The position numbers were made by a program, and so were the translations under genes. The notes under the pieces were generated by a model that was not told the DNA's origin, did not search any database, and saw nothing but the letters and a program-made list of their open reading frames with translations. From Leptospira bandrabouensis (GTDB lineage Bacteria > Spirochaetota > Leptospiria > Leptospirales > Leptospiraceae), in assembly GCF_004770905.1 (NCBI RefSeq), contig NZ_RQHT01000014.1, forward strand, positions 2,116,650 to 2,180,649: a DNA stretch of 64,000 nt. The letters run 5' to 3'. Position 1 is the stretch's first letter. Every line of letters begins with the position of its first letter. This document shows positions 30,899 to 40,879 of this stretch, piece by piece.

Positions 30899-31133
30899 CA
30901 ACGTGTTTAAGTTTAAAATTGCGAATCGCGATTTTTTAATTGTCTGTGATTTGAATTGTTAATTTCAAAAAAGGATAATTACCTTAAATGTTGTTAGACA
31001 TTGTTTCGGAGGAGAGAAACGTCAGGATACTGCGAAAATTGGCTGTTTGTTTCTAAAAAACTGCATTTTATGGCTTAAAGTATTGAAAATTGTTTGGAAT
31101 GAGAAGAGATTCGGTCAGTCTAAGACTCAATGT

Positions 31134-31637
31134 ATGAATCCAATCTTTGCTGAGAACGTCCAAATTTTGCAGCAAGGGGTTACTCTTCTCGAATCTATAT
31201 CGAACGAAAGATATAAACAAAAACACGAAGTCCTTGCCTCTTCCATTGGAGAACACTTTCGACACATCATTGAACATTACGAGATGTTTTGGAATGGGGT
31301 GAGTGCCGGTCATATTGATTACGACAAAAGAAATCGGAATCCTCTTCTTGAAACCGATCGATTGTTTGCCATTACAACGTTAAAGCACTATGTATCCCAA
31401 TTTTTAACCAAATCCATAGAACCCAAATCTCTTACGATTTCACAAAACTACAATCCTACGGAAAAAGTTCCGATCACACTTAGTCATACCAATCGAGAGT
31501 TGTTATTTTTACTTTCGCATACAGTACACCACTATGCGATCATTTCCATCTTGGTAAAGTTAAATGGCGGGAGTGTTCCCGATGGGTTTGGATACTCTGC
31601 TGCCACTCTTTTTGCAAAGATGGAGAGAAAATCCTGA
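31134..31637 (+). CDS. DinB/YfiT-like putative metal-binding hydrolase family protein
   Basis: 167 residues. Helical protein with the DinB-type histidines: GEHFRHIIEHY near residue 40 and LSHTVHHYAII near residue 130, fitting a metal site on a four-helix bundle. Members include bacillithiol-dependent transferases and DNA-damage-induced proteins; the substrate cannot be read from sequence. I chose the ATG at 31134, where the first helix begins, over a longer frame from 31047; no clear ribosome site decides it. Confidence 0.7.
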   Translation: MNPIFAENVQILQQGVTLLESISNERYKQKHEVLASSIGEHFRHIIEHYEMFWNGVSAGHIDYDKRNRNPLLETDRLFAITTLKHYVSQFLTKSIEPKSLTISQNYNPTEKVPITLSHTNRELLFLLSHTVHHYAIISILVKLNGGSVPDGFGYSAATLFAKMERKS

Positions 31638-31687
31638 ACTAATACTTTAAATTCATTTACGTTTGCAGAAAATAAAAAATTTTTTTT

Positions 31688-33208
31688 CTACCAGTCAATC
31701 GGAAAGTAATCCTTTAAAAATTTACCTATCCAATGTTTGCCTGTGTTAACACCGTCAAACAAAGGATCAACGACTCTTGCAGCCCCGTCCACTATATCGA
31801 GAGGAGGTTGGAAATCGTGAAGGTCTTGTTTTCTTTTTGCAAGTTCAATGGGATCTTCATCGGTCACCCAACCTGTATCCACGGCATTCATAAAAATTCC
31901 GTCTTTTGCAAAATCTTCAGCCGACGTATGAGTCATCATATTTAATGCCGCTTTGGCCATATTCGTATGTGGATGACGGTCTTCTTTTTTAAATCTATGG
32001 AATTTACCTTCCATCGCTGAAACATTGATGATATGTTTTTTTCCTGTATTGTCTCGACGCATGATGCCTACAAGTCGATTACAAAGTACAAAAGGAGCAA
32101 CAGCATTCACTAATTGGACTTCTAACATTTCTGAAGTATTGATTTCGCCAAGTTTTAATCGCCAACTATTTGTTTTGCGAAGGTCAACTTGTTGTAAGTC
32201 GGCATCTAATTGGCCTTCAGGAAACACTGCCTCTAATTCATTTGAATTGTCATGGGAATAAGGAATTTGGGAAAGTGCAGCAGATGAACGAATTCCTACG
32301 CCGGGAGTTTTGTGATTCCAACTCACAGCAAGGGCTGTTGCGGTGTCTTTCATTTCAGAATCTGACCTATAAGAATCTAACTCTTGTTTGCAATGTTGGT
32401 AAAAACTAAGTAATTTTTGTGCCTCTTGCGGTAATTCAGATACAGATAACTTTTCTGCCTCAAGAAGGTGAGAATAAAAACCTGGAGGTCGTCTTACCGT
32501 TTGGGCTGCGTTGTTAATTAAAATATCTAATCGTTCTAAATGATTTTCTAAAAATTTGCAAAAAATTTCAACACTCGGAGTATGTCTTAAATCTAAACCA
32601 AAAATTTGTAACCTATCCTTCCATAAGTGAAAGTCAGTTTCTTTGGAAAAACGAATCGCCGAATCATTCGGAAACCTTGTGGTGGCAATGACTCTTGCGC
32701 CGGAACGTAACAAAAGTAAGGTTGCTTGGTATCCAATTTTTAAACGAGATCCCGTGATGACAGCGACGGTTCCGCGAAGGTCAGCTGTTTGAAATCTTTT
32801 GGAATAATTGAGTTCTGCACAACTCGGACACATAGAATCATAAAAAAAATGAAGTTTTGTAAATGGAGTTTTGCAAATATAACAAGGTTTCGGGTTTGCC
32901 AGTTCTTCTGCTTTATCCCAAGACCATCCTGCTGTATTTGATATTTGTAGTGGAGCCTGGAAAACAGCATTTTCTCTTGCTCGCCTGATTCCTGTTAGAG
33001 CGGTTTTTTGTTTTTCCTGACTTTTTAGAGTTTGTTTTTTTTCAACACGAACGGTTCTGTTTCTTTTTCTAACTTCGTTTCGATCGGGACGAGAGATTTT
33101 CCCACAAAGAATCATAAGTTCTAAGCGTTTTTCTTCGGGAATGGTTACAAGTTCCTTTGGTGAGTCCAAAAGAGATTTTAAATCCTGTAACAAAGAATCA
33201 ATGTCCAT
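31688..33208 (-). CDS. Short-chain dehydrogenase/reductase with N-terminal zinc finger and altered active site
   Basis: 506 residues. Residues 1-100 are a basic helical extension. A zinc finger with two CxxC pairs (CYIC, CPSC) lies around residues 108-130. From about residue 145 there is an SDR Rossmann domain with the nucleotide motif TGSRLKIGY and the NNAAQ motif. The catalytic serine region INVSAMEG is present, but the tyrosine of YxxxK is threonine (TNMAKAAL). Loss of this tyrosine normally removes standard SDR catalysis, so it may bind rather than reduce, or use another base. Stands alone on the minus strand. Confidence 0.8.
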   Translation of the reverse strand: MDIDSLLQDLKSLLDSPKELVTIPEEKRLELMILCGKISRPDRNEVRKRNRTVRVEKKQTLKSQEKQKTALTGIRRARENAVFQAPLQISNTAGWSWDKAEELANPKPCYICKTPFTKLHFFYDSMCPSCAELNYSKRFQTADLRGTVAVITGSRLKIGYQATLLLLRSGARVIATTRFPNDSAIRFSKETDFHLWKDRLQIFGLDLRHTPSVEIFCKFLENHLERLDILINNAAQTVRRPPGFYSHLLEAEKLSVSELPQEAQKLLSFYQHCKQELDSYRSDSEMKDTATALAVSWNHKTPGVGIRSSAALSQIPYSHDNSNELEAVFPEGQLDADLQQVDLRKTNSWRLKLGEINTSEMLEVQLVNAVAPFVLCNRLVGIMRRDNTGKKHIINVSAMEGKFHRFKKEDRHPHTNMAKAALNMMTHTSAEDFAKDGIFMNAVDTGWVTDEDPIELAKRKQDLHDFQPPLDIVDGAARVVDPLFDGVNTGKHWIGKFLKDYFPIDW

Positions 33209-33310
33209 AAAACCAGAATTTTGACTGGATATGGATGAGCAAGTATCTTTGATCTAGTCTACTTGAGAGATTTTGGTAATGTCCAATGGTGGTATCATTT
33301 TTTGGTAGTT

Positions 33311-33988
33311 TTAGGCTTTCATGATCCTTACTTTTCTTTTTCCTGTAAACTGGATTGTTCCATCTATCAAACAACTATCCTGCATTTCTGATTTTAAATC
33401 CGCTACTTGTTCTCTCATACTTTTTATAATTGAGATAATCTCTTTAGGCTCGCAAGTACCTAGGTTTTGAAACAGTTTTTCTTTGTCATAATATAAGGAA
33501 GAAATTTGTTGATCCAATTGTCCTGCGATTGAATCAGATTCGTTTGAAGATGACATGCCGTTAGGTTCTTCAATTAGGATTTCACGGATTGGTTTTGTTA
33601 GAAATTGTTGGATTTCTAACAAATCTTTTTCGTGAATGAGAGGTTCTATTGCAATTAAAATATAGGTAATAAGAGATGCCTGGATCAATAATTGTGGGTC
33701 GGCCTCTCCTTTATTAAAATTTTGATATTGTATTTGTGTATTTAGCTGTTTCCATAAACATTTTAATTCAACGTACTTTGAAAATAAAATGACTCTCAAT
33801 TCTTCTTCATCTTCAATATCCTCTAAAATTTTGAGAAAATTGTTAATTAGAGTGTTTAGCCATTCATGTATTTTTTGTTCATCCTCTTTTGATCTTTCAA
33901 AACCTTTGGACCAATCTTCTAGATTTTCCTTCACCGATCTTGCAAAGGATTCATTTTGTAATCTGTCTTTAATGATTTTTAATTCCAT
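33311..33988 (-). CDS. Hypothetical coiled-coil protein related to its neighbour
   Basis: 225 residues, helical and charged, no signal peptide. Its C-terminal half (DQQISSLYYDKEKLFQNLG near residue 160 onward) closely resembles the whole of the next small protein upstream (ESQIVNLYKEKEELESNLG), so the pair share a repeated module. Both lie directly downstream of a chemoreceptor gene on the same strand, so a role with that receptor is plausible, but this is inference. Confidence 0.7.
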   Translation of the reverse strand: MELKIIKDRLQNESFARSVKENLEDWSKGFERSKEDEQKIHEWLNTLINNFLKILEDIEDEEELRVILFSKYVELKCLWKQLNTQIQYQNFNKGEADPQLLIQASLITYILIAIEPLIHEKDLLEIQQFLTKPIREILIEEPNGMSSSNESDSIAGQLDQQISSLYYDKEKLFQNLGTCEPKEIISIIKSMREQVADLKSEMQDSCLIDGTIQFTGKRKVRIMKA

Positions 33989-34014
33989 AGTTATTTCGAT
34001 CCACTTATTCGTTT

Positions 34015-34260
34015 CTATTTTGAAAGTCGATGGTTTGGGATGTAGGCTGCACGAATAGATTCAACAATAACCTGTTTGGTATCGATTCGTTTGTAATTTT
34101 CTTTGAACTTGTAAAGGCGATTTAAATCCGATTCTAGTTGATAGAATTCCTTTAGGATCATATCCGCATCCGATGTACCTAAATTGGATTCTAGTTCTTC
34201 CTTTTCTTTGTAAAGATTTACAATTTGAGATTCTAAGTTTTCTGCGATTGAACTTTCCAT
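34015..34260 (-). CDS. Small coiled-coil protein paralogous to its downstream neighbour
   Basis: 81 residues: an N-terminal coiled coil (SIAENLESQIVNLYKEKEELE) and NLGTSDADMILKEF, matching the same order in the 225-residue protein (SIAGQLDQQISSLY..., NLGTCEPKEIISII). It is 15 bases downstream of the soluble chemoreceptor gene and 26 bases before the paralogue, so the three probably form one operon. Confidence 0.7.
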   Translation of the reverse strand: MESSIAENLESQIVNLYKEKEELESNLGTSDADMILKEFYQLESDLNRLYKFKENYKRIDTKQVIVESIRAAYIPNHRLSK

Positions 34261-34275
34261 CGCAGATTAGACTGG

Positions 34276-35400
34276 TTATTTTTTAAGAGCGGCAATTAAA
34301 TTGAATTCGACCATGATACTCCATGGCCTTTTGCTTTGCCCAATTCGGACTGGCTTAAGGATTCTTGCCATGTTTGATTGATCAATAAAAGTATAACTTT
34401 CGCCTCTTTGTATAGCCTTTTTGGCATCCTCCGTAAGTACATCTGCGTAGGTTCCCAAGGTGTCTCGGTCAGGATGGGAGGCAAAATTTCCATTGAAGGT
34501 AATGAGAGTGGTTTTTCCAATTCCGAATATTTTTTTCGGGGAGAGTTCTGCTTGTAATTGTTCCAAAGAAAAATCGGCTCCAAGGATGCCTGCAAATTTA
34601 GAATGTAAATACAAATTAGTCATGAGGCTTGTCATTTTTACTGTTTTCCCTTCAATGGGATAATCATAAGGTTCCATCATGACATCTTCACCTAGGTCAC
34701 GGGGCAGGGTATACCATTCGTTTTCCCCGTCCGTATCATAACCTTGCAATGGTTCGATAGCAATTCTTCCGGAATGTCTATGGCAGTATGGAACAAATCT
34801 TCCTTTTGCATCATGACCTTCCTTGTTTGCATATTCCGAATCCATCAAATCAATTACATTCGGTTCACAACAAATTGCATAGGCAAGTTGTTGTTCATTT
34901 TGAATTAAGTATTCTTGTAAAATAAGAAGTAAGTGTTCTCGTTTCATTCCAATATTTGCATGAACCAAACTTTGAATTAGAAATTTTAAACCATACAATG
35001 AAGTAGCCATAATATAAAATTTAGATTCTAATTCTTTCGCTATATTGTTTGTCCAAAGTTCGGCAAAGTCTACCACAGACTGTTTTTCCATTTCGATGAC
35101 ATCGGCGTTTGCGGAAGAATTTTCTAAATTGATTCGTGATAAAATTTCAGAGATTTTTTTTGTAGCTTCTGAGGTTTGAAAAGACAATTTGGTAACTTCA
35201 TTTGCTACAATTTCAAATCCTCTTCCATGTTCACCGGCCCTTGCTGCTTCTATCGATGCATTTAACGCAAGTAAGTTTGTCTGTTTTGCCACTTGTTGGA
35301 TAGAAGCTGCAACAAGGCCAATCTCTTTGGATCTTTCTCCAAAAGAATCGATAAGAACTTTAAGTTTTCGCATTCCTAAATTAGAATAATTATCTTCCAT
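34276..35400 (-). CDS. Soluble chemoreceptor with C-terminal Cache domain (inverted architecture)
   Basis: 374 residues with no membrane helix. The first 100 residues hold a very short chemoreceptor signalling hairpin ([20 protein letters not shown] near residue 41). Residues about 150-370 form a Cache-type sensor domain: [20 protein letters not shown], then [18 protein letters not shown] and a C-terminal strand pair ending [11 protein letters not shown]. In normal receptors the Cache domain is N-terminal and outside the cell, so here the order is reversed and the sensor is cytoplasmic. Two related coiled-coil genes follow. Confidence 0.85.
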   Translation of the reverse strand: MEDNYSNLGMRKLKVLIDSFGERSKEIGLVAASIQQVAKQTNLLALNASIEAARAGEHGRGFEIVANEVTKLSFQTSEATKKISEILSRINLENSSANADVIEMEKQSVVDFAELWTNNIAKELESKFYIMATSLYGLKFLIQSLVHANIGMKREHLLLILQEYLIQNEQQLAYAICCEPNVIDLMDSEYANKEGHDAKGRFVPYCHRHSGRIAIEPLQGYDTDGENEWYTLPRDLGEDVMMEPYDYPIEGKTVKMTSLMTNLYLHSKFAGILGADFSLEQLQAELSPKKIFGIGKTTLITFNGNFASHPDRDTLGTYADVLTEDAKKAIQRGESYTFIDQSNMARILKPVRIGQSKRPWSIMVEFNLIAALKK

Positions 35401-35460
35401 TTCCTATCCTGTATAGTTCATTTAGAACGTTCTTTTATAGTATCGGTTGTCTCTATGGCC

Positions 35461-37263
35461 CTATTGATATCCAGCCTGTTGTAACCGAAAGAGTTTTTCG
35501 TATTTTCCTTTATTGAATAGTAGTTCTTCGTGGCTTCCCCATTCGGTTTTTTTGCCTTGCTCTAACACTAAAATTTGATCCGCCATTCTTACTGTGGAAA
35601 ATCGATGTGAGATGAGGATCACAGTTTTATCTTGCGTATGCTCTCTAAAATGTTCAAAAACTTTCATTTCTGCTTCTGCATCGATTGCTGATGTAGGTTC
35701 ATCAAGGATCAAAATGTCTGCATTTGTACGCATAAAAGCGCGTGATAGGGCCACCTTTTGCCATTGGCCTCCCGAAAGTTCACGACCATCTTGAAACCAC
35801 TTGCCAAGCCTTGTAGAATAACCTTTTTCTAAACGTGTAACAAAATCATGAGCCATACCAAGTTTTGCAGCAGAAATCCATTCGGCTTCCGATTGTTTTT
35901 TTTGGACATCACCCATTCCAATATTTTCTCCTACTTTGAATTGGTATTGGACAAAGTTTTGAAAAATAACACCGAATCTTCTGCGTAAACTTTTCTCATC
36001 CCAATCTTCTAAATTGATTCCATCTAGGTAGATATTGCCAGATGTCGGTGAATATAACCGAGTTAGAAGTTTGATTAGAGTTGTTTTCCCTGATCCATTT
36101 TCTCCTACAATAGCAAGTTTTTCTTCTGTTTTTAATTCAAAACTAACATTGGACAGGGAAGGCTCTTTCGCTCCAGGATATAAAAAAGAAACAGAATCAA
36201 AAACAATTCCTGACCTATGTTGATTCCCTTTTTTATTTCCAAATCGTTTTAGAATTGGTAAATCAAGAAATTCCATAAGATTTTCTATATACAAATGATC
36301 TTCATAAATTCCGCCGAAAGCAGACAATGCATTTGAAAATGTATTTTGTCCTTGTCTAAAAATAACAAGGTACATTGTCATCTCACCTAAAGTAATTTTA
36401 TGTAATAAGGCAAGACTGACTATCCAAACATAAGAACCATAAAAAGCAAATTGGCTAAGAAGTCCCAGAAGAAAACTAAACATACCTTTATGGATTGTTA
36501 GCTTTTTGTCTTCGGTATAAATTTTATGAAAATTTTCTTTATATCGATTTAAAAACTCTTTTCCTAAGTCGAAGAGTAAAATTTCTTTTGCATTGTCTTC
36601 TCTTGCCATAAGAGTTTCAAGGTATACCTGCTCCCTTGTCTCTTTTGCTTTCCAACGAAACAATCGAAAACTATGGTTGGAAAATTTAGTTTCAGCAATG
36701 AAAGAAGGAATCGCAGCAATCACTAAAATTAAAGAAGCCAATGGGGAAAGTTTAATCAATAGTCCAAAAAAACTAATTATGGTGATTGAAGATTGTGCGA
36801 TGGTAAAAAATCTTGTGACCATCGATAGAGGTTTTGAAGAAGCTTCGGTTCTTGCCTGAGTCATTTTATCGTATGTCTCAGAATCTTCAAATTGTGTTAG
36901 TTCCAAACGAATAGCTTTTGATAGTATTCTTTCGTTTACTTCTTGGCCTAAACGAATTCTAAGTAGTGTATAAGCAATGTTATATAATTTCTGTGTACCA
37001 AAATAGAGAATCGTTAACAGACCTTCTGCATAAACTAACCTAACGGCATCTGATTGTAGTAATTCAATCCAATCTTCTGATTTAATTTGGCTTATTAAAA
37101 TGGAATCTATAATTAATTTTCCAATCCAAACCAACGTGGATGGAAATAAACCATTGGCGATCGTTAAAATACAGATGAGCGCGGTTAAAACTGGAGAACT
37201 TTTATAAGCCAGGTCGAAGGCAATACGAGAAGTTTTCAAAATCCTAAAAAAGGTTGAGGACAT
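35461..37263 (-). CDS. ABC transporter, permease-ATPase fusion
   Basis: 600 residues: an N-terminal six-helix exporter permease domain of about 330 residues and a C-terminal nucleotide-binding domain with Walker A (GENGSGKTT), signature motif LSGGQ, Walker B (ILILDEPTSAID) and H-loop (ISHRFSTV). It would work as a homodimer or with a partner; export of lipid or peptide is the usual role. The substrate is not shown. Transcribed alone, upstream of the receptor operon on the same strand. Confidence 0.92.
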   Translation of the reverse strand: MSSTFFRILKTSRIAFDLAYKSSPVLTALICILTIANGLFPSTLVWIGKLIIDSILISQIKSEDWIELLQSDAVRLVYAEGLLTILYFGTQKLYNIAYTLLRIRLGQEVNERILSKAIRLELTQFEDSETYDKMTQARTEASSKPLSMVTRFFTIAQSSITIISFFGLLIKLSPLASLILVIAAIPSFIAETKFSNHSFRLFRWKAKETREQVYLETLMAREDNAKEILLFDLGKEFLNRYKENFHKIYTEDKKLTIHKGMFSFLLGLLSQFAFYGSYVWIVSLALLHKITLGEMTMYLVIFRQGQNTFSNALSAFGGIYEDHLYIENLMEFLDLPILKRFGNKKGNQHRSGIVFDSVSFLYPGAKEPSLSNVSFELKTEEKLAIVGENGSGKTTLIKLLTRLYSPTSGNIYLDGINLEDWDEKSLRRRFGVIFQNFVQYQFKVGENIGMGDVQKKQSEAEWISAAKLGMAHDFVTRLEKGYSTRLGKWFQDGRELSGGQWQKVALSRAFMRTNADILILDEPTSAIDAEAEMKVFEHFREHTQDKTVILISHRFSTVRMADQILVLEQGKKTEWGSHEELLFNKGKYEKLFRLQQAGYQ

Positions 37264-37381
37264 ACTCGTTAGATTGTTTTAGCCAATTGTTTTAGATACA
37301 TTTTTTTGCAGGTAAGGAAAACAATCCTAAAGATTTCCTTGTTGCCATAACTATTTAGGATTTAGAAGTTGAAAACAAATT

Positions 37382-38113
37382 ATGACAAAAGAGCGATTAG
37401 ATAAAGTTTTAGGAAATTACGGATTGGGTTCTCGTTCGGATGTCAAAAAGGAGATCCACCAGGGCCATGTTAAAGTCAATGGTTCGGTAATTAAAGATCC
37501 TGGATTTAAAGTTTCTCTTTCAGATGAAGTTGTTTATTACGAAGAAGCTCTAATACGAAAAGAATTCTATTATTTTATGATGAACAAAGCCCCCGATTGT
37601 ATCACTGCAACGGAAGATATTCGGGAAAAAACGGTAATGGATTATTTGAGCGAGAGGCATAGGAATATGAATTTATTCCCTGTGGGTCGACTGGATAAAG
37701 AAACGGAAGGTCTATTATTATTTACAACAGACGGAACACTTGCCCATTATTATACATCTCCTAAACATTTTGTCGAAAAAGAATACTATGCAGAAATTTC
37801 AGCGCCAGTTTCAGATGAAGACATTCATGCGTTTGAAAATGGGATTGTGTTAGATGATGGATATAAAACCCTACCTGCAAGGTTAGCCATTCCAGATCCT
37901 TCTGAACCACATCGAGTAACTGTTTGGTTAAAAGAAGGTAAGTATAGACAAATACGCAGAATGTTCCAAAGTTTGGGAAAAGAGGTAGTTTATTTAAAAC
38001 GAATGAAAATGGGAAATTTAGAATTGGATCCGACACTGGTTCTTGGTGAATACAGGGAATTAACATCAGAAGAAGAATCGCTTCTCAAACAAAAAATACC
38101 TATCATTCAATAA
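37382..38113 (+). CDS. rsuA: Pseudouridine synthase of the RsuA family
   Basis: 243 residues. An N-terminal S4 RNA-binding domain (ERLDKVLGNYGLGSRSD) and the catalytic domain with the aspartate motif GRLDKETEGLLLFTTDG, followed by LPARL and KEGKYRQIRRMF. RsuA modifies 16S rRNA at position 516; RluB/RluF relatives act on 23S rRNA and cannot be excluded. The spacing S4-then-catalysis and the LPARL segment favour RsuA. Its 3' end overlaps the convergent thioesterase gene by 11 bases. Confidence 0.88.
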   Translation: MTKERLDKVLGNYGLGSRSDVKKEIHQGHVKVNGSVIKDPGFKVSLSDEVVYYEEALIRKEFYYFMMNKAPDCITATEDIREKTVMDYLSERHRNMNLFPVGRLDKETEGLLLFTTDGTLAHYYTSPKHFVEKEYYAEISAPVSDEDIHAFENGIVLDDGYKTLPARLAIPDPSEPHRVTVWLKEGKYRQIRRMFQSLGKEVVYLKRMKMGNLELDPTLVLGEYRELTSEEESLLKQKIPIIQ

Positions 38114-38933
38114 ACCTTTCTATTTTATCAAAAAATGCAGCTGGTGCTCTTCTTGGTCTAGAATTTGATAGAGAAACAAACAGCTGTTCGTCTTTCATGC
38201 TTGCCAACAGATTACCATTAGAGTCTAAAACGTCTTGTCTGAAGTAGAATCGAATTTTTTCAAAACTCTCAATCCAACTTAAAATTTTTATATGTGAGCC
38301 AGGATCAGGTTGTTTATGGATTAAAATTTCTCCGCCCATAAAAAAAGTTGTGGAATCGGTTTCTTTGATTAAATTCAAATCTACAATTTCTTTAAAAAAT
38401 AAAAAACGACCTTCTTCAAAAATTTTCCAGATAGAATCTGACGGTAAATTCCAGAAACAATTCATATCGCTGAAAGGAATATAATAATCATGTTCAACAG
38501 TATTTTGTAATATTGGTTTTGGATGGATTGTAAATTGATAAGGGTTGAAACTGATATCAGGAACATTGGGGATGCGGATTGTATTTCCTTCCTGAACCAA
38601 TCTAGAAGTTGTTTCTATTTCACATGCATTTTTCCCATCCGATCCAAATATAGATTGTTTCCAAAGTAGGGTTCCATCTTCCAATCCATATACTTGGGAC
38701 TCTACTGTCATTTCTGAATTAACAAATTGTTGGTTCAGAAAACGCACTTTGGTTGAACCTGGAAAATAACTAATATTTGAATTTAACATTAGTTCTATGG
38801 GAAAACCAAATTCTTTTAAAACTTCACAGCGTGCATCGTAAGCAAACCGTTCATACGTACGACTTGTGACGTGTCGATTCCAGTCCAAATCAAAGTGACG
38901 AGTAGACAAGGTTTTACGGAAAATTTTGCTCAT
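38103..38933 (-). CDS. Acyl-CoA thioesterase, double hotdog type
   Basis: 276 residues, about twice the length of a single 4-hydroxybenzoyl-CoA-type hotdog domain. The first copy begins RHFDLDWNRHVTSRTYERFAYDA, matching the DxDxxGHVNNxxY pattern with D and N-R-H-V; the second begins VEHDYYIPFSDMNCFWNL. Such proteins hydrolyse acyl-CoA or acyl-ACP thioesters. It converges on rsuA. Confidence 0.8.
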   Translation of the reverse strand: MSKIFRKTLSTRHFDLDWNRHVTSRTYERFAYDARCEVLKEFGFPIELMLNSNISYFPGSTKVRFLNQQFVNSEMTVESQVYGLEDGTLLWKQSIFGSDGKNACEIETTSRLVQEGNTIRIPNVPDISFNPYQFTIHPKPILQNTVEHDYYIPFSDMNCFWNLPSDSIWKIFEEGRFLFFKEIVDLNLIKETDSTTFFMGGEILIHKQPDPGSHIKILSWIESFEKIRFYFRQDVLDSNGNLLASMKDEQLFVSLSNSRPRRAPAAFFDKIERFIE

Positions 38934-39003
38934 ACCACCTTTCTTTCGATTTCAAGTGAATGGTAAAGAAAAATACCTGCATAAATTTCGCATTTACATA
39001 AAG

Positions 39004-39444
39004 TTAAATCCTGTCGGATTTAAAATATACTATATACCACTCTATTGCTAATAGTGTTGCGGTGAAAAGACATGTAAAAGCAGGTACTGGAAAGATATAG
39101 CAAAAACTTATAATCGAAACGCACGCAGTCCAGAAAAAGGCAAATAATAAAATTTTACTTTTTGGCCGACCAGGTAATTGCCCATCTGTTAGACAAATTG
39201 TTAAAATGCCGATGACGAGTAAAATGGATATATCCAAGGAAAGACTCATACCTTGATAAAAATCGTCAACTGTATGATTAGATAAGCCACCAGGAAGTTC
39301 GACAAGTGTATTTTCCATTGCTTGCAATGTCTGAATTGAGTTTTCTAGTTTTAAATCCTTTCTAGTAAGGCTGCCAATTGTATGACCAATAAGAAAAAAA
39401 ATCATTAATCCTATTGCAGTGATAAGTCTCCATCTAGATTTCAT
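39004..39444 (-). CDS. Small four-helix membrane protein
   Basis: 146 residues with membrane segments near residues 8-25, 68-86, 97-115 and 119-138. Motifs such as LIGHTIGSLTRKD and YQGMSLSLDISILL suggest a widespread bacterial family of short integral membrane proteins of unknown role. Nothing in the context decides the function; it is divergent from the AraC-type gene. Confidence 0.7.
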   Translation of the reverse strand: MKSRWRLITAIGLMIFFLIGHTIGSLTRKDLKLENSIQTLQAMENTLVELPGGLSNHTVDDFYQGMSLSLDISILLVIGILTICLTDGQLPGRPKSKILLFAFFWTACVSIISFCYIFPVPAFTCLFTATLLAIEWYIVYFKSDRI

Positions 39445-39535
39445 TTTAAAATCTCCATTGAATTGAAATAATTGTATTCTGATTTTAATTTACAATTTAA
39501 AAGTGGAAAGGTATTGTAAAAAAGGGAACTAATCA

Positions 39536-40360
39536 TTGAAATTATTATCTCTAAAGATAAGAGCTGAATTGGCTGAAATTATCGAAAGTATCTGGTGGTT
39601 TGAAAGTGGAATAGGCATTCCTAGCTCGGATAGTGCAATTGTTGTACCGCACAGTAGTGCAAAGTTAATCGTTCCTGTTTGTGGAAAATTAAAAACCGAA
39701 GAATTTGGCTTAACTAATGAATACCCATTATCAAAAATTTTGGTTACGGGGATATGGGATCATCCAGTTTCAATTCGTTCATCTGAATATCAAATCAATA
39801 CTCTTATCTTCCGATTGACCACTATAGGAGGTTATCAAATCTTTCCATTCCCATTACATGAATCAACAAATAAGATTTTATATTTCTCTGATATTTTTGG
39901 TAAACCAGTAAACAATTTAGAAGAATCAATTAGTAACATAAAAGATCCATATCGGATTTCGGACAGTATTCAAGAATTCTTAATCTATATGAAAAATTTA
40001 TTAAATAGAGAAAATCCAATCGTGAATTATGTGGTTAGTCAGATACAAATACAAAAAGGACAATATTTCATTCAGGAAATTTTTGAGGATATAGGATACA
40101 GCAAACGTTATATTGATAAATTGTTCCAATCTTATGTCGGAGTTTCTCCAAAGTTGATTTCATCCATTGAGAGATTTCAATCAATTTACAAAACATGGGC
40201 GAAAACAGACATCATTCATTTTCAGAAACTTGGGTTATTAGATTTATACTATGATCAGTCACATTTTATTAAAGAATTTAAAAAATATACCGGACATAGT
40301 CCGAATCGATTTACTTCCAAGGAAAATCAATTTGGTAAATTATTTTATAAAAATCTCTAA
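39536..40360 (+). CDS. AraC-family transcription regulator
   Basis: 274 residues. N-terminal sensor-type region (ESIWWFESG, IVVPHSSAKLIVPVCG) as in many AraC proteins with a DUF6597-like domain, then a C-terminal double helix-turn-helix (QEIFEDIGYSKRYIDKLFQSYVGVSPK and YYDQSHFIKEFKKYTGHSPNRF). The start is a TTG with AAAGGGA ten bases upstream; no better ATG is near. The 3' end overlaps mepB by 21 bases on the opposite strand. Confidence 0.85.
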   Translation: MKLLSLKIRAELAEIIESIWWFESGIGIPSSDSAIVVPHSSAKLIVPVCGKLKTEEFGLTNEYPLSKILVTGIWDHPVSIRSSEYQINTLIFRLTTIGGYQIFPFPLHESTNKILYFSDIFGKPVNNLEESISNIKDPYRISDSIQEFLIYMKNLLNRENPIVNYVVSQIQIQKGQYFIQEIFEDIGYSKRYIDKLFQSYVGVSPKLISSIERFQSIYKTWAKTDIIHFQKLGLLDLYYDQSHFIKEFKKYTGHSPNRFTSKENQFGKLFYKNL

Positions 40361-40879
40361 ATGAGTTTTCAAAGCTTTCAAATTATCTTTAATATCTGTT
40401 GATTCAACAAAATAGGATAATTGCCATTTTTGAGTTGTGATTCCTTGTTTATTATTCGGTTTATCCCAAGACGGATACACTCTAAATCCTCGTTTACCTA
40501 TATGCTTACCAAATAAAATTCCTTTTTCATTAAGGACCACTTTGGAAAAAAGAAAGTAACCGGTTTTGTTTTGATTGATTGTTTCTATGATATAAAGATC
40601 AATATTGTCCTTATATAGAAAAGGTTCAATCGGTCCATTTTTACTTCGTTTCCATAAGGTTACAAACTGTCCTATTTTTTTCGGAGTAGATTTGGCGGTT
40701 CTAAATATAAATTTTATATTTTTAGTTTTAAGGTAACATGCGTTATATTCTTTGCTTTCTTCGTCTAAGTAAACTTCTTCAATTAATAATTCAAAAGGAT
40801 CAAATAGTGAATTTTGCAAATTTTTTAGAAATTCAGGTAAGTTTTTTTTAGATGTAGAGATAGATTTCATTACTGACAT
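40340..40879 (-). CDS. MepB-family protein
   Basis: 179 residues. Matches the MepB family named from the Staphylococcus mepRAB locus: FVTLWKRSKNGPIEPF, GKRGFRVYPSWDKP, and the FLFSKVVLNEKGI segment. The function of MepB is not established. It directly follows the SMR exporter with stop and start adjoining (TAA then ATG), so the two are in one operon, which fits an association of MepB with efflux. Confidence 0.85.
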   Translation of the reverse strand: MSVMKSISTSKKNLPEFLKNLQNSLFDPFELLIEEVYLDEESKEYNACYLKTKNIKFIFRTAKSTPKKIGQFVTLWKRSKNGPIEPFLYKDNIDLYIIETINQNKTGYFLFSKVVLNEKGILFGKHIGKRGFRVYPSWDKPNNKQGITTQKWQLSYFVESTDIKDNLKALKTHLEIFIK

